The position numbers and the translations under genes are program-made. DNA of 64,000 nt, taken from Micromonospora matsumotoense. GTDB taxonomy: Bacteria > Actinomycetota > Actinomycetes > Mycobacteriales > Micromonosporaceae. Under the pieces are notes generated by a model that was given only the letters and a program-made list of their open reading frames with translations, made no database searches and was not told the DNA's origin. The stretch covers positions 1-64,000 of the forward strand of contig NZ_FMCU01000026.1 of NCBI RefSeq assembly GCF_900091525.1. Reading direction: 5' to 3'. This document shows positions 1 through 8,083 of this stretch, piece after piece; the stretch's first letter is position 1; each line of letters begins with the position of its first letter.

Positions 1-99
1 CGGGCTGGGTTGCTCGGGCCGGGCCGGGCTGGTCGGGCTGGGTTGCTCGGGCCGGGCCGGGCTGGTCGGGCTGGGTTGCTCGGGCCGGGCCGGGCCGGG
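1..99. repeat. 33-nt tandem repeat, 3 copies
   Basis: Three near-identical 33-nt units begin at 1, 34 and 67 (CGGGCTGGGTTGCTCGGGCC plus 13 more bases). Shorter GGGCCGGGCTGGTCGGGG variants continue to about 131. Open frames through the repeat encode only a Gly/Arg/Leu-rich low-complexity string with no start context, so this is treated as non-coding. The array may continue to the left of the window. Confidence 0.85.
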
Positions 100-148
100 C
101 TGGTCGGGGTCGGGCCGGGCTGGTCGGGGTGGGCGGCGGCATGGGGCC

Positions 149-187
149 GAAATAGCGGTATCCGAAGGTGTGAAATACCGCTATTTC
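149..187. repeat. Long intergenic hairpin containing GCGGTAT
   Basis: A perfect 13-bp inverted repeat, GAAATAGCGGTAT at 149-161 and ATACCGCTATTTC at 175-187, with a 13-nt loop. It is much more AT-rich than its surroundings and has no T-tract. It shares the core GCGGTATC with hairpins at 3067-3114 and 61999-62054, so it looks like a member of a dispersed palindrome family rather than a simple terminator. Confidence 0.7.
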
Positions 188-195
188 AGCTCAGG

Positions 196-346
196 TGAGT
201 GGATCAACGCCGGCCCGTGCGAGTGGATCAACGCCGGCCCAGGTGAGTGGATCAACCTTGCGGATGGTGGGGGATCAACGGTGCGGAAGGTGGGGATCAA
301 CGTCGCCCGTGGGTGGATCAACGGTGCGGCAGGTGAGTGGATCAAG
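196..346. repeat. Iteron-like array, seven GTGGATCAAC-type repeats
   Basis: The heptamer GATCAAC starts at 202, 226, 250, 273, 295 and 316, with a GATCAAG variant at 340. Spacings are 24, 24, 23, 22, 21 and 24 nt, about two helical turns. Most copies extend to GAGTGGATCAAC. The copies fall in different reading frames, so the repetition exists at DNA level and looks like a row of protein-binding sites. The array ends about 115 nt before the GDSL hydrolase start. The DNA between it and that gene shows nothing else. Confidence 0.7.
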
Positions 347-460
347 GGTATGGGGTGGCGGGAGATGACCTGGGCCACGTTCGGATGGTGGGCGGCGGCA
401 GGCGAAGGCTGGCCGGTGACAGACTGGTCGCCGCAGTCAACGAGGGCATGAGGGGGCGGC

Positions 461-1231
461 GTGCGCTGGCAGAGCTTCGTGGCGGTCGGGGACAGCTTCA
501 CCGAGGGCATGGACGACGCCTACCCGGACGGCACCTACCGGGGCTGGGCGGACCTGGTGGCGACCCGGCTGGCTGCCGAGGCCGGGCCGGACTTCGGCTA
601 CGCGAACCTGGCCATCCGGGGCCGGCTCTTCCCGAGTGTCGTCGCCGAGCAGGTGCCCTCCGCGCTCGCCATGAAGCCCGACCTGGTCAGCTTCGCGGCC
701 GGCGGCAACGACGTGCTGCGCCGTACCTTCGACCCGGACGCGCTGGCCACCCGGTTCGACGCGGTGGTGGGCCGGCTGCGGTCCGGGGGCGCCGACGTGA
801 TCCTCTTCCGGTTCGCCGACGTGCTGGCCCGGCTGCCCGGCCAGCGCCTCGTCTCACCCCGGATCGCGCTGGTCAACCGGATCATCGGTGAGATCGCCGA
901 GCGGCACGGCGCGATCCTGATCGACCTGTTCTCCGACGACACGTTCCGGCTCAACCCGATGCTCTGGAGCCCCGACCGGCTGCACCTGTCCGCCGCCGGG
1001 CACCGGCGGGTCGCCGGCCAGGTGCTGACCGCGCTCGGGGTGGGCTGCGACGAGGAGTGGCTGATGGTGCCGGAGCACCCGGCCGCCACCCCATGGCTCG
1101 CCGCCCGCGCCGCCGACCTGAGCTGGGTCGGCCGGCACCTGGCCCCGTGGATCACCCGTCGGCTCACCGGCCGGTCCTCCGGCGACACGGTCACCGCGAA
1201 GCGCCCGATCCTCGGCCCGCTGGCCGACTGA
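461..1231 (+). CDS. SGNH/GDSL-family hydrolase
   Basis: A 256-residue esterase/lipase-type hydrolase of the SGNH superfamily. Block I (AVGDSFTEGMDD, about residues 7-18) carries the nucleophile Ser. Block III (AAGGNDVLRR) supplies the oxyanion Asn. Block V (SPDRLHLSAAGH) supplies the Asp-x-x-His pair. There is no signal peptide, so it is probably cytoplasmic. The GTG start follows a purine-rich GAGGGGG and puts block I at the usual distance from the N-terminus. The next gene starts 2 nt after the stop, suggesting translational coupling. The natural substrate cannot be predicted. Confidence 0.9.
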   Translation: MRWQSFVAVGDSFTEGMDDAYPDGTYRGWADLVATRLAAEAGPDFGYANLAIRGRLFPSVVAEQVPSALAMKPDLVSFAAGGNDVLRRTFDPDALATRFDAVVGRLRSGGADVILFRFADVLARLPGQRLVSPRIALVNRIIGEIAERHGAILIDLFSDDTFRLNPMLWSPDRLHLSAAGHRRVAGQVLTALGVGCDEEWLMVPEHPAATPWLAARAADLSWVGRHLAPWITRRLTGRSSGDTVTAKRPILGPLAD

Positions 1232-1233
1232 CC

Positions 1234-1893
1234 GTGCGCACCCTGCACACCGCCCCCCTGCTGCGCCTCACCCACGACAACGAGCCGCCACCGGTCCGGC
1301 CGGTGCCGGGTGACGACGATGCGCTGTCGGACCGGGCGACGTCGGGGGACGACGCGCTGTCGGACCGGGCGGTGCCGGTCTCTGGCGGGCCGCTGCCGGA
1401 CCAGCCGGCCTCGGCTGACGCCGATGCGTCGTCGCACCGGCCGGCTCCACTCTCCGCCGGGCCGCTGTCGGATCAGCCGGTCCCGGGCGACGGTGGGCCG
1501 CTGTCGGGCTGGGCGGTGCTGGTCGACGGTGACCGGATCGAGGCGGTCGGCCCGACCGGGGAGCTGACGCAGGCGTACCCGATGGTGCGGGTGCGGCGGT
1601 GGCCCGGCACCCTCGGGCCGGCGCTGGTGCACGACGGGCCGCTGCCGCCGGCCCCCAGCCCGCGCGAACGGGTGCACGCGCTGCTGCGGTCGGGCGTCGG
1701 CGCGGTGCTCGCCGCACACCTCACCGACCCGGCGGTACGCGCGGCGGCGGCCCGCAACGACGTCGCCGTCCTCGACGCGGTACGACCCCCTGCACTCGTT
1801 GTCGGCGGCCGGGCCGACCTGGCCGTCTTCGCCGACGACGGCCGCTGCCTCGCCACCGTCGTCGCCGGCCGCCTGGTCCACCGTCGCGCCTGA
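1234..1893 (+). CDS. Amidohydrolase-like (imidazolonepropionase-like) small protein
   Basis: A 219-residue protein. Residues about 85-105 (GWAVLVDGDRIEAVGP) match the N-terminal composite beta-domain of amidohydrolases. The C-terminus (ADLAVFADDGRCLATVVAGRLVHR) matches the returning strand of that domain. The metal-binding TIM barrel is absent, so it cannot be a classical amidohydrolase. Residues about 24-88 consist of roughly six degenerate 11-13-residue repeats of the type GGPLSDQPV/DDALSDRAV, inserted just before the first conserved strand; this is an in-frame repeat expansion. GTG start 2 nt after the upstream stop. Function unknown. Confidence 0.7.
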   Translation: MRTLHTAPLLRLTHDNEPPPVRPVPGDDDALSDRATSGDDALSDRAVPVSGGPLPDQPASADADASSHRPAPLSAGPLSDQPVPGDGGPLSGWAVLVDGDRIEAVGPTGELTQAYPMVRVRRWPGTLGPALVHDGPLPPAPSPRERVHALLRSGVGAVLAAHLTDPAVRAAAARNDVAVLDAVRPPALVVGGRADLAVFADDGRCLATVVAGRLVHRRA

Positions 1894-2067
1894 CCGGGCG
1901 GGTCGGTGGAGCGCGACGCGATCTGACCGGCTCCTCGGGGATGGTCTGCCCGGCCCGCTCGACGGGTGCGTCGGCTGGTGGGGCACGGTCGCGTCCGGGC
2001 GGGTCGGCCGAGCCGGTCCGGTCCCATTGGCGGTCGACGCCCCGGATTCCGGCGTAACTTGGGGATC

Positions 2068-2970
2068 ATGTCTGTGCCGAGTGATCCGCATCCCCGCCTC
2101 CAGTCGTACGCCGACCCGCAGCGGCTGGTCACCACCGAGTGGTTGGCCGAGCACCTCGGCGACGAGGGTCTCGTCGTGGTCGAATCCGACGAGGACGTGC
2201 TGCTCTATGACACCGGTCACCTCCCCGGGGCCGTCAAGGTCGACTGGCACACCGAGCTGAACGACCAGGTCACCCGGGACTACCTGGACGCGGAGAGCTT
2301 CGCCGAGCTGTGCGCCGCCAAGGGCATCGGCCGGGGCGACACGATCGTCTTCTACGGCGACAACTTCAACTGGTGGGCCGCGTACGCGCTGTGGGTGTTC
2401 ACCCTGTTCGGGCATGCCGACGTCCGGCTGCTCGACGGTGGCCGGCAGAAGTGGGTCGCCGAGGGGCGCGAGCTGACCCGGGACAAGGTGGCCCGGCCGC
2501 GTGCCGACTATCCGGTGCCGCAGCGCGACGACGCGCCGGTCCGGGCGTACCGGGAGCAGGTGATGGCGCACGTGGCGGCGGGTCGGCCGCTGGTCGACGT
2601 CCGTTCGCCGGGCGAGTACACCGGCGAGATGCTGCACATGCCGGACTACCCGCAGGAGGGCGCGCTGCGCGGCGGGCACATCCCGGGCGCGGTGAGCAAG
2701 CCGTGGAAGTCCGCCGCCAACGACGACGGCACCTTCAAGTCGGCCGACGAGCTGCGGGCGATCTACACCGACCAGCTCGGGCTGAGCCCGGCCGACGACG
2801 TGGTGGCGTACTGCCGGATCGGTGAGCGGTCCAGCCACACCTGGTTCGTGCTGCACCACCTGCTGGGCTTCCCGCAGGTGCGCAACTACGACGGCTCGTG
2901 GACCGAGTGGGGCAACCTGGTCCGGGCCCCCGTGGTCAGGGGCGACCAGCCCGGCGGCCTGGCCGGCTGA
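2068..2970 (+). CDS. sseA: Sulfurtransferase, two rhodanese domains (SseA-like)
   Basis: A 300-residue thiosulfate/3-mercaptopyruvate-type sulfurtransferase. The N-terminal inactive rhodanese domain spans about residues 20-145. The catalytic domain spans about 160-290, with the persulfide-forming Cys249 in the loop CRIGERSSHTW. The family motif DVRSPGEYTGE precedes it. ATG start in GGGATCATG. It resembles actinobacterial SseA. A sufE-like gene often follows it in relatives; here it is followed by a tandem repeat and a dead monooxygenase. Confidence 0.92.
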   Translation: MSVPSDPHPRLQSYADPQRLVTTEWLAEHLGDEGLVVVESDEDVLLYDTGHLPGAVKVDWHTELNDQVTRDYLDAESFAELCAAKGIGRGDTIVFYGDNFNWWAAYALWVFTLFGHADVRLLDGGRQKWVAEGRELTRDKVARPRADYPVPQRDDAPVRAYREQVMAHVAAGRPLVDVRSPGEYTGEMLHMPDYPQEGALRGGHIPGAVSKPWKSAANDDGTFKSADELRAIYTDQLGLSPADDVVAYCRIGERSSHTWFVLHHLLGFPQVRNYDGSWTEWGNLVRAPVVRGDQPGGLAG

Positions 2971-3006
2971 CCACCCACCCCGACGACCCGGCCGCGCCCG
3001 GCCTGG

Positions 3007-3065
3007 GTCCGGGTCGCGCCGGGCTGGGTCGCGCCGGGCTGGGTCGCGCCGGGCTGGGTCGCGCC
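3007..3065. repeat. 15-nt tandem repeat
   Basis: GGGCTGGGTCGCGCC is present at 3021, 3036 and 3051, with a partial copy before them. It lies directly between the sulfurtransferase stop and the hairpin at 3067, at the left edge of the degraded monooxygenase. Confidence 0.85.
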
Positions 3066-3066
3066 T

Positions 3067-3114
3067 GGGCGGATGTTGCGGTATCCCAGCCTCGGGACAC
3101 CGCAACATCCGCCC
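3067..3114. repeat. Long intergenic hairpin containing GCGGTATC
   Basis: A perfect 16-bp inverted repeat, GGGCGGATGTTGCGGT at 3067-3082 with its complement at 3099-3114. It extends to 20 of 21 pairs when the following ATCCC/GGGAC arms are included. It shares the apical core GCGGTATC with the hairpins at 149 and 61999. It could act as a terminator for the sulfurtransferase, but there is no T-tract. Confidence 0.75.
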
Positions 3115-3125
3115 AATTGCGGCCC

Positions 3126-3689
3126 GGCGGCCTGGACCACGACGCCGCGGGGGCGGTCGCCGCCGTCGCCGACGCGCCCCGCGACCCGGATGCCGCCCGA
3201 CTCCAGGCGCTCCTCGACGAACGCGGCCCGACCCGGCGGCCGGACCGGCTGACCGACGTGCTCTGGATTTCCCGGTTCCGCGTCCACCACCGGATCGCCG
3301 ACCACTACCGGCACGGCCGGGCGCTGCTCGCCGGCGACGCCGCGCACGGGCACAGCCCGGCCGGCGGGCAGGGGATGAACCTCGGCATCTGCGACGCGGT
3401 CGCCCTCGGTGTCACCCTCGGCGACGTCCTCGCCGGCCACCCCGACACTGTGCTGGACGACTACGCCGCCACCCGGCGGCCGCCCGCCGAGGAGGTCGTC
3501 GGCTTCGCCGCCCGGCTGACCCGGCTCGCCACCCTGCCGCCCGCCGGCCGTCCGCTGCGGGACCTGGCGCTGCGCGCGGTGTCCGGGGTGCCGCCGGATC
3601 GCGCTGCGGCTCGCCGGCCTCCAGCAGCGCGCGACGACCCTCCGGCAGGGGGACGAGCGGTGAGCCGGTCGGCGGTAGTTCGGTGGTAG
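3126..3689 (+). pseudogene. FAD-dependent monooxygenase, C-terminal remnant
   Basis: The reading frame carries the C-terminal half of an aromatic-ring FAD monooxygenase (PHBH type), including the FAD-ribityl motif GDAAHGHSPAGGQGMN at about 3346-3380 and DYAATRRPPAEEV. The N-terminal GxGxxG FAD domain is absent; the frame instead runs back through a tandem repeat and hairpin. Near 3595 the frame shifts: another frame reads LAGLQQRATTLRQGDER and then stops at 3661-3663, the ending expected for this family. An N-terminal deletion plus a frameshift indicate a pseudogene. Confidence 0.75.
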
Positions 3690-3757
3690 ACCCGACACGC
3701 GGTCGTCGGGCAGGGGAACCTGCTAGGGGAGCCCCGGTTACCTGGTGAGGAGAGGGC

Positions 3758-5389
3758 GTGCGTAGACCGCGACCCCGCCTGCTGGCGCTGTGCGCCCTGG
3801 CCGCCGTGCCACCGGCGATCGAGGCGGTGCTGCTGGTCCACTTCGGCTTCGTCGCTGCCGAAGGGCTGTCCTCCCAGGTCACCGCCGTCTGGCCGTACGA
3901 CAGCTATCACGACCTGCGCTGGCTGTACGTCTATCACGACTCGTGGCCCGAGTTCCTGGTCGGGCTGCTGCTGCTGATCGTGTTCCGTGGGCTGCTCACC
4001 ACCGGGCTGGTCGCGCTCGCCTGGCCCGCCGAGGCGGCCCGACCCGGCCTGCGCTGGCTGCTCGGGCGCAACCTCGCCCTGTCCGCGGTGGTCACCGTGC
4101 TGGTCTCGCCGTGGGCGCTGATCTCGGTGGCGGCCTCGGTGGTCGCGCTCTCCTGGGTGCTGCTGGCCTCACTGCTGCCGATGTTCCTGCTCGCCCCGTT
4201 CCTGCAACGGGCTGCCGTGGTCGAGCCCTGGTGGCGCGGGTTGCCGCCGATCGCCCTGGTCGGCTGGTCGCTGCTGAACTTCGTGGTGATCACCGTGGCC
4301 GGCGCGCTCTGCTGGAGCGTCCCCGGCTGGTGGACGGTGCCGGTCGCGGCGCTCGCCGGGATCGCCAACGGGCTGCTCTGGGAACGCACCGTGCACGTCG
4401 CCGTGCTGACCCCCCGGGTGCGCTGGGCCCGGGTGCCGGCCACCCCGATCGCCGTCCTGCTGGCCCTCGCCGTCCCGCTGGCGATTCCCCCGCTGGTGCA
4501 GATCGTCCCGACCGGAGTGACGATCGAGCAGGTGGTGCTCGGTCAGCGGCTGCCGGCGGACGTCCGGCACGCGGTGATCGTCCTCGCCGGGCACAGCTCC
4601 GCCTATGACGGCACCCCGCCCGTCGACCCGAACGTGGAGCACTTCTCCTACCGGGGGCTGGCGGGGGACGGCCGACCACTGCCCTACCAGCCGGGGGACA
4701 CCGTCCGGTCGCTGGAGAGCGGGGCCGCGCTGTTGGAGACCCAGGTGGACCGGCTGCACCGGCGTACCGGTCGGCCGGTCGCCCTGATCGGGGAGAGCGA
4801 GGGGGCGATGCTGGCCCGCACCTACCTCGCGCAGCGACCGCACGCGGCGGTGGACACCCTGGTCATGTTCAGCCCGTTGATCAACGCGGGGCGGGCCTAC
4901 TATCCGCCGCCCGGGACGCCCCACGGCTGGGGGCTGGTCACCGGCTGGCAGTTGCGCGCCCTGTTCGGGGTGGTCGACGTGTTCGGCGGGACCGGCACCG
5001 GCCCGGACGAACCGTTCATCCGGTCCCTGCTGGACAACGCGCCGTTCTACCGCAACCAGTTGATGTGCCCGGTGCCGGGCGTCCGGATGATGGCCTTCCT
5101 GCCGACCACCACGGCCACCGAGGCCCCACCCGGCGACTACACCGGCATCCCGGTCTTCCAGACGCCCGGGGTGCACGGCGGGCTGCTGGGTCGGTCGCTG
5201 GTCCAGGATCGTCTGATCCACTTCCTCGCCGGGGTGCCGGAGAGCCGGAAACGTCAGGAGTATCCGCTGCTCCAGCAGCTCGGAGCGGGCTGGCAGGCGC
5301 CCCCGCTGGCCATCCGGATCAATCCGGCCTGGAACGACAGACGTCAGCCGGACCCGTCCTTCACCGGGAGGGTCTGTCAGCCGGCCTGA
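3758..5389 (+). CDS. Membrane-anchored alpha/beta-hydrolase-like protein
   Basis: A 543-residue protein. The first about 250 residues hold six or seven hydrophobic membrane segments. The C-terminal about 270 residues face one side of the membrane and contain a nucleophile-elbow motif GESEGA with Ser347, preceded by an AVIVLAGHSSAYDG oxyanion-type turn. The GTG start follows GAGGAGAG at good spacing. Its 3' end overlaps the convergent DUF7144 gene by 29 nt. It could be a lipid or cell-wall esterase, but the substrate is unknown and I do not recognise a named family. Confidence 0.85.
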   Translation: MRRPRPRLLALCALAAVPPAIEAVLLVHFGFVAAEGLSSQVTAVWPYDSYHDLRWLYVYHDSWPEFLVGLLLLIVFRGLLTTGLVALAWPAEAARPGLRWLLGRNLALSAVVTVLVSPWALISVAASVVALSWVLLASLLPMFLLAPFLQRAAVVEPWWRGLPPIALVGWSLLNFVVITVAGALCWSVPGWWTVPVAALAGIANGLLWERTVHVAVLTPRVRWARVPATPIAVLLALAVPLAIPPLVQIVPTGVTIEQVVLGQRLPADVRHAVIVLAGHSSAYDGTPPVDPNVEHFSYRGLAGDGRPLPYQPGDTVRSLESGAALLETQVDRLHRRTGRPVALIGESEGAMLARTYLAQRPHAAVDTLVMFSPLINAGRAYYPPPGTPHGWGLVTGWQLRALFGVVDVFGGTGTGPDEPFIRSLLDNAPFYRNQLMCPVPGVRMMAFLPTTTATEAPPGDYTGIPVFQTPGVHGGLLGRSLVQDRLIHFLAGVPESRKRQEYPLLQQLGAGWQAPPLAIRINPAWNDRRQPDPSFTGRVCQPA

Positions 5390-5771
5390 CCCGGGTGCCA
5401 CGGCGGTGCCGGACGGCCAGCCGCACGGCCGCCAGGGTCAGCCCCACCACGATCAACGCCTCGATCGGGTGGTACAGCGCGAACAGCAGGTGGACGACGA
5501 CGACCGCCACCCCGGCCACCAGGGCGGCCGCCACCCACCGGCCCCGACTGAGCGCGATGACCAGGCCGGTCAGCACCAGCAGCACTCCGCTCGCCACGTG
5601 CAGCCCGGCCCAACCGGTCAGGTCGTAGAGGACCAGCCCGTCGGCGTGCAGCGAGGCGTACACGTCGCCGCTGCCGACGTCGCCGATCCCGGCCAGCAGG
5701 TCGAAGATCCCGGCACCGACCAGCAGGCCCCCGGCGAGCAGCAGCGACCGGTCCGGCAGCCGTACCGTCAT
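5361..5771 (-). CDS. DUF7144-type four-helix membrane protein
   Basis: A 136-residue protein with four predicted transmembrane helices (about residues 10-30, 55-75, 80-100 and 103-122). The pattern VLYDLTGWAGLHVASGVLLV followed by LYHPIEALIVVGL fits the DUF7144 family of small actinobacterial membrane proteins. ATG start. The intergenic region to the divergent TetR gene (5772-5931) would hold both promoters. Role unknown. Confidence 0.8.
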   Translation of the reverse strand: MTVRLPDRSLLLAGGLLVGAGIFDLLAGIGDVGSGDVYASLHADGLVLYDLTGWAGLHVASGVLLVLTGLVIALSRGRWVAAALVAGVAVVVVHLLFALYHPIEALIVVGLTLAAVRLAVRHRRGTRVRPADRPSR

Positions 5772-5931
5772 CGCGCCCTCCCTCCGGCAGGTCTTCCCTT
5801 CCAGGCTAGGTGCGGTGGGCCGTGCCGTCCGGCGATCAACGTCGGTGCGCGCCGACCGGGTGCTGTCCGCCTGGTGAACCGGCGGGTAACCGAGGGCACC
5901 CGGTGTCCGCCCCGAGGTCTACGCTTGCCTG

Positions 5932-6546
5932 GTGACTGTGGGGCAGCAGGCTAGAGGCAGCGCGGGCAGCGCGGGCCGGCGCCGGTCGAGGCGCGACGAG
6001 ATCCTGGAGATCGCGGTCGGGCTCTTCGCCGCCCGGGGCTACCACGGGGTCTCCATGGACGACATCGGTGCGGCGGCCGGGGTGACCGGCCCGGCCCTCT
6101 ACCACCACTTCGCCGGCAAGGAGGCGATGCTGGCCGCCGCGCTGATCCCGGTCAGCGAGGGCCTGCTCGACGGCGGCCGGGACCGGGCCGCCGGCCGCCC
6201 CGGCGACCCCCGCGGCGCGCTGGAGTCGCTGATCGACTTCCACGTCGACTTCGCGCTGGCCAACCCGGCCGTGATCGCCCTGCACCTGCACGAGCTGGAC
6301 CGTCTCCCGGAGGAGCCGCGCCGCCGCATCCGCAAGCTCCAGCGGCTGTACGTCGAGGAGTGGGTGACCGTGCTGACCGCCCTGCACCCCGGGCTGCCCG
6401 ACGGTGAGGCGCGGGTGCTGGCGCACGCCGCGTTCGGCCTGATGAACTCCACCCCGTTCCTCGGCGGCGAGGTCGACCGGCGGCGTCGGGCGGCACTGCT
6501 GCGGGCTGCCGCGCTGGCCGCCCTGCTGGCCGAGACCGACTCCTGA
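5932..6546 (+). CDS. TetR-family transcriptional regulator
   Basis: A 204-residue repressor. The N-terminal helix-turn-helix lies at about residues 22-70 (ILEIAVGLFAARGYHGVSMD, then VTGPALYHHFAGKEAML). The C-terminal ligand-binding region ends in a charged tail. GTG start at 5932. It heads the acyl-CoA catabolic cluster and is the obvious candidate regulator of it, probably sensing an acyl-CoA. The palindrome AACGATCGTT before the carboxyltransferase gene at 11525 is a plausible operator. Assignment of ligand and target is inference. Confidence 0.9.
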   Translation: MTVGQQARGSAGSAGRRRSRRDEILEIAVGLFAARGYHGVSMDDIGAAAGVTGPALYHHFAGKEAMLAAALIPVSEGLLDGGRDRAAGRPGDPRGALESLIDFHVDFALANPAVIALHLHELDRLPEEPRRRIRKLQRLYVEEWVTVLTALHPGLPDGEARVLAHAAFGLMNSTPFLGGEVDRRRRAALLRAAALAALLAETDS

Positions 6547-6685
6547 CCGGAGCACCTGCCCCGCCCGGGCCACCCCCGACACTCCCGCCCGAGTCGTGAC
6601 CGACGACCCGATCGTGGTTTCCTGGCATCCGTCCTCACCCCTGGACGTCGAGCAACCGTCCCCACCCCTGGACGCTGGAGGAAAC

Positions 6686-8023
6686 ATGATCGAGTCGCTG
6701 TTGGTCGCCAACCGGGGCGAGATCGCCCGCCGGATCATCCGTACCGCGAAGCGGCTCGGCATCCGTGCGATCGCGGTGCACTCGGAGGTCGACGCCGACC
6801 TGCCGTTCGTGGTCGAGGCCGACGAGGCGGTGTGCGTGGGACCGGCGAACCCGGCCCAGAGCTACCGCAACGTCGAGGCGATCCTCGCCGCCGCCGAGAC
6901 CACCGGTGCGCAGGCGATCCACCCCGGTTACGGCTTCCTGTCGGAGAACGCCGACTTCGCCCGTACCGTCGGGGACCGTGGGTTGATCTGGGTCGGGCCC
7001 GGCGCGGACGCGATCACCGCGATGGGCGACAAGATCAACGCGCGGAACCTGATGGCGGCGGCCGGGGTGCCGGTCGCGCCCGGCACCACCGAGCCGGCCG
7101 CCGACCTGGCGGCGGCGGTCGCCGCCGGCACGGAGATCGGCTACCCGGTGATGGTCAAGGCCGCCGCCGGTGGTGGCGGGATGGGCATGCAGGTGGCCGC
7201 CGACGAGGCCGAGCTGCGCACCGGGTACGACAAGGTCCGCGCGTTCGCCGAGCGGATGTTCGGCGACGGCTCGGTGCTGATCGAGCGGTACTTCCCCCGG
7301 GTGCGCCACGTCGAGGTGCAGATCCTCGGCCTGGCCGACGGCCGGGTGGTGGCGCTCGGCGAGCGGGAGTGCTCGGTGCAGCGGCGCAACCAGAAGCTGG
7401 TCGAGGAGTCCCCCTCCCCGGCGGTGTCACCGCAGCTGCGGGCCCGGTTCCTGGCCGCCGCCGTGCGGGCCGGCGAGGCGGTCGGCTACCGCAACGCGGG
7501 CACCGTCGAATGCCTGCTCGACCCCGCCACGCAGGAGTTCTTCTTCCTGGAGATGAACACCCGGCTCCAGGTGGAGCACCCGGTGACCGAGCTGGTCTAC
7601 GGCATCGACCTGGTCGAGGAGCAGTTGCGGGTGGCAGCTGGCCTGCCGCCGACCTTCGACCCGGACGCGCTGGCCCCGCGTGGACACGCGATCGAGCTGC
7701 GGATCAACGCGGAGGACCCGTTGCGTTTCCTGCCCGGCCCCGGCGTCATCGGCACCTGGGTGGAGCCGACCGGCGAGGGGGTACGCGTCGACTCCGGCTA
7801 CGTCGCCGGCAACACGGTCACCCCGTTCTACGACAGCCTGCTGGCCAAGCTCGTGGTCACCGGCGCGGACCGGGCCGAGGCGTTGACCCGGGCCCGGTCG
7901 GCCGTCGCCGCCTTCGCGCTGGCCGGCCCGAAGAACAACCTGCCCTTCTTCGCCGAGCTGCTGGACAACGAGGAGTTCGTCTCCGGCGACTACGACACCG
8001 GCATCGTCGGCCGGATGCGCTGA
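6686..8023 (+). CDS. Acyl-CoA carboxylase, biotin carboxylase subunit (no BCCP domain)
   Basis: A 445-residue ATP-grasp biotin carboxylase that would carboxylate carrier-bound biotin, here probably for 3-methylcrotonyl-CoA carboxylation. The N-terminal domain starts MIESLLVANRGEIARRI. The ATP-grasp glycine loop is KAAAGGGGMGM (about residue 155). Catalytic-region motifs ERECSVQRRNQKL and EMNTRLQVEHPVTE are intact. The chain stops at the end of the BC C-terminal domain, without the biotinyl domain that Streptomyces homologues in the same locus carry. No biotinylation motif is visible nearby, so a carrier must act in trans. ATG start preceded by GGAGGAAAC. Confidence 0.93.
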   Translation: MIESLLVANRGEIARRIIRTAKRLGIRAIAVHSEVDADLPFVVEADEAVCVGPANPAQSYRNVEAILAAAETTGAQAIHPGYGFLSENADFARTVGDRGLIWVGPGADAITAMGDKINARNLMAAAGVPVAPGTTEPAADLAAAVAAGTEIGYPVMVKAAAGGGGMGMQVAADEAELRTGYDKVRAFAERMFGDGSVLIERYFPRVRHVEVQILGLADGRVVALGERECSVQRRNQKLVEESPSPAVSPQLRARFLAAAVRAGEAVGYRNAGTVECLLDPATQEFFFLEMNTRLQVEHPVTELVYGIDLVEEQLRVAAGLPPTFDPDALAPRGHAIELRINAEDPLRFLPGPGVIGTWVEPTGEGVRVDSGYVAGNTVTPFYDSLLAKLVVTGADRAEALTRARSAVAAFALAGPKNNLPFFAELLDNEEFVSGDYDTGIVGRMR

Positions 8024-8036
8024 CCCGTCCGGGTGC

Positions 8037-8083
8037 CGATCACGGGGTCCGGCGGGCTCCGTGATCAGGCCCGCCGGACCCCG
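8037..8083. terminator. Bidirectional terminator hairpin
   Basis: A perfect 15-bp inverted repeat, CGGGGTCCGGCGGGC at 8043-8057 with its complement at 8069-8083. It sits between the convergent biotin carboxylase and HTH/coiled-coil genes; the latter's stop codon lies in the loop. Confidence 0.75.

Noticed and set aside
196..346. Possible CRISPR array
   Set aside because: Repeats are only 7-12 nt, spacers about 12-16 nt and not unique in character, and no cas gene is present. The spacing fits iteron-type binding sites.
598..3108. Very long open frame (836 codons) on the minus strand opposite the GDSL hydrolase, amidohydrolase-like and rhodanese genes
   Set aside because: High-GC shadow frame. 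The + strand genes contain clear catalytic motifs; the minus frame is Arg/Pro/Gly-rich with no domain.
5406..5954. + strand frame rich in Gln/His/Asp opposite the DUF7144 gene
   Set aside because: Shadow frame; the minus strand encodes a coherent four-helix membrane protein.
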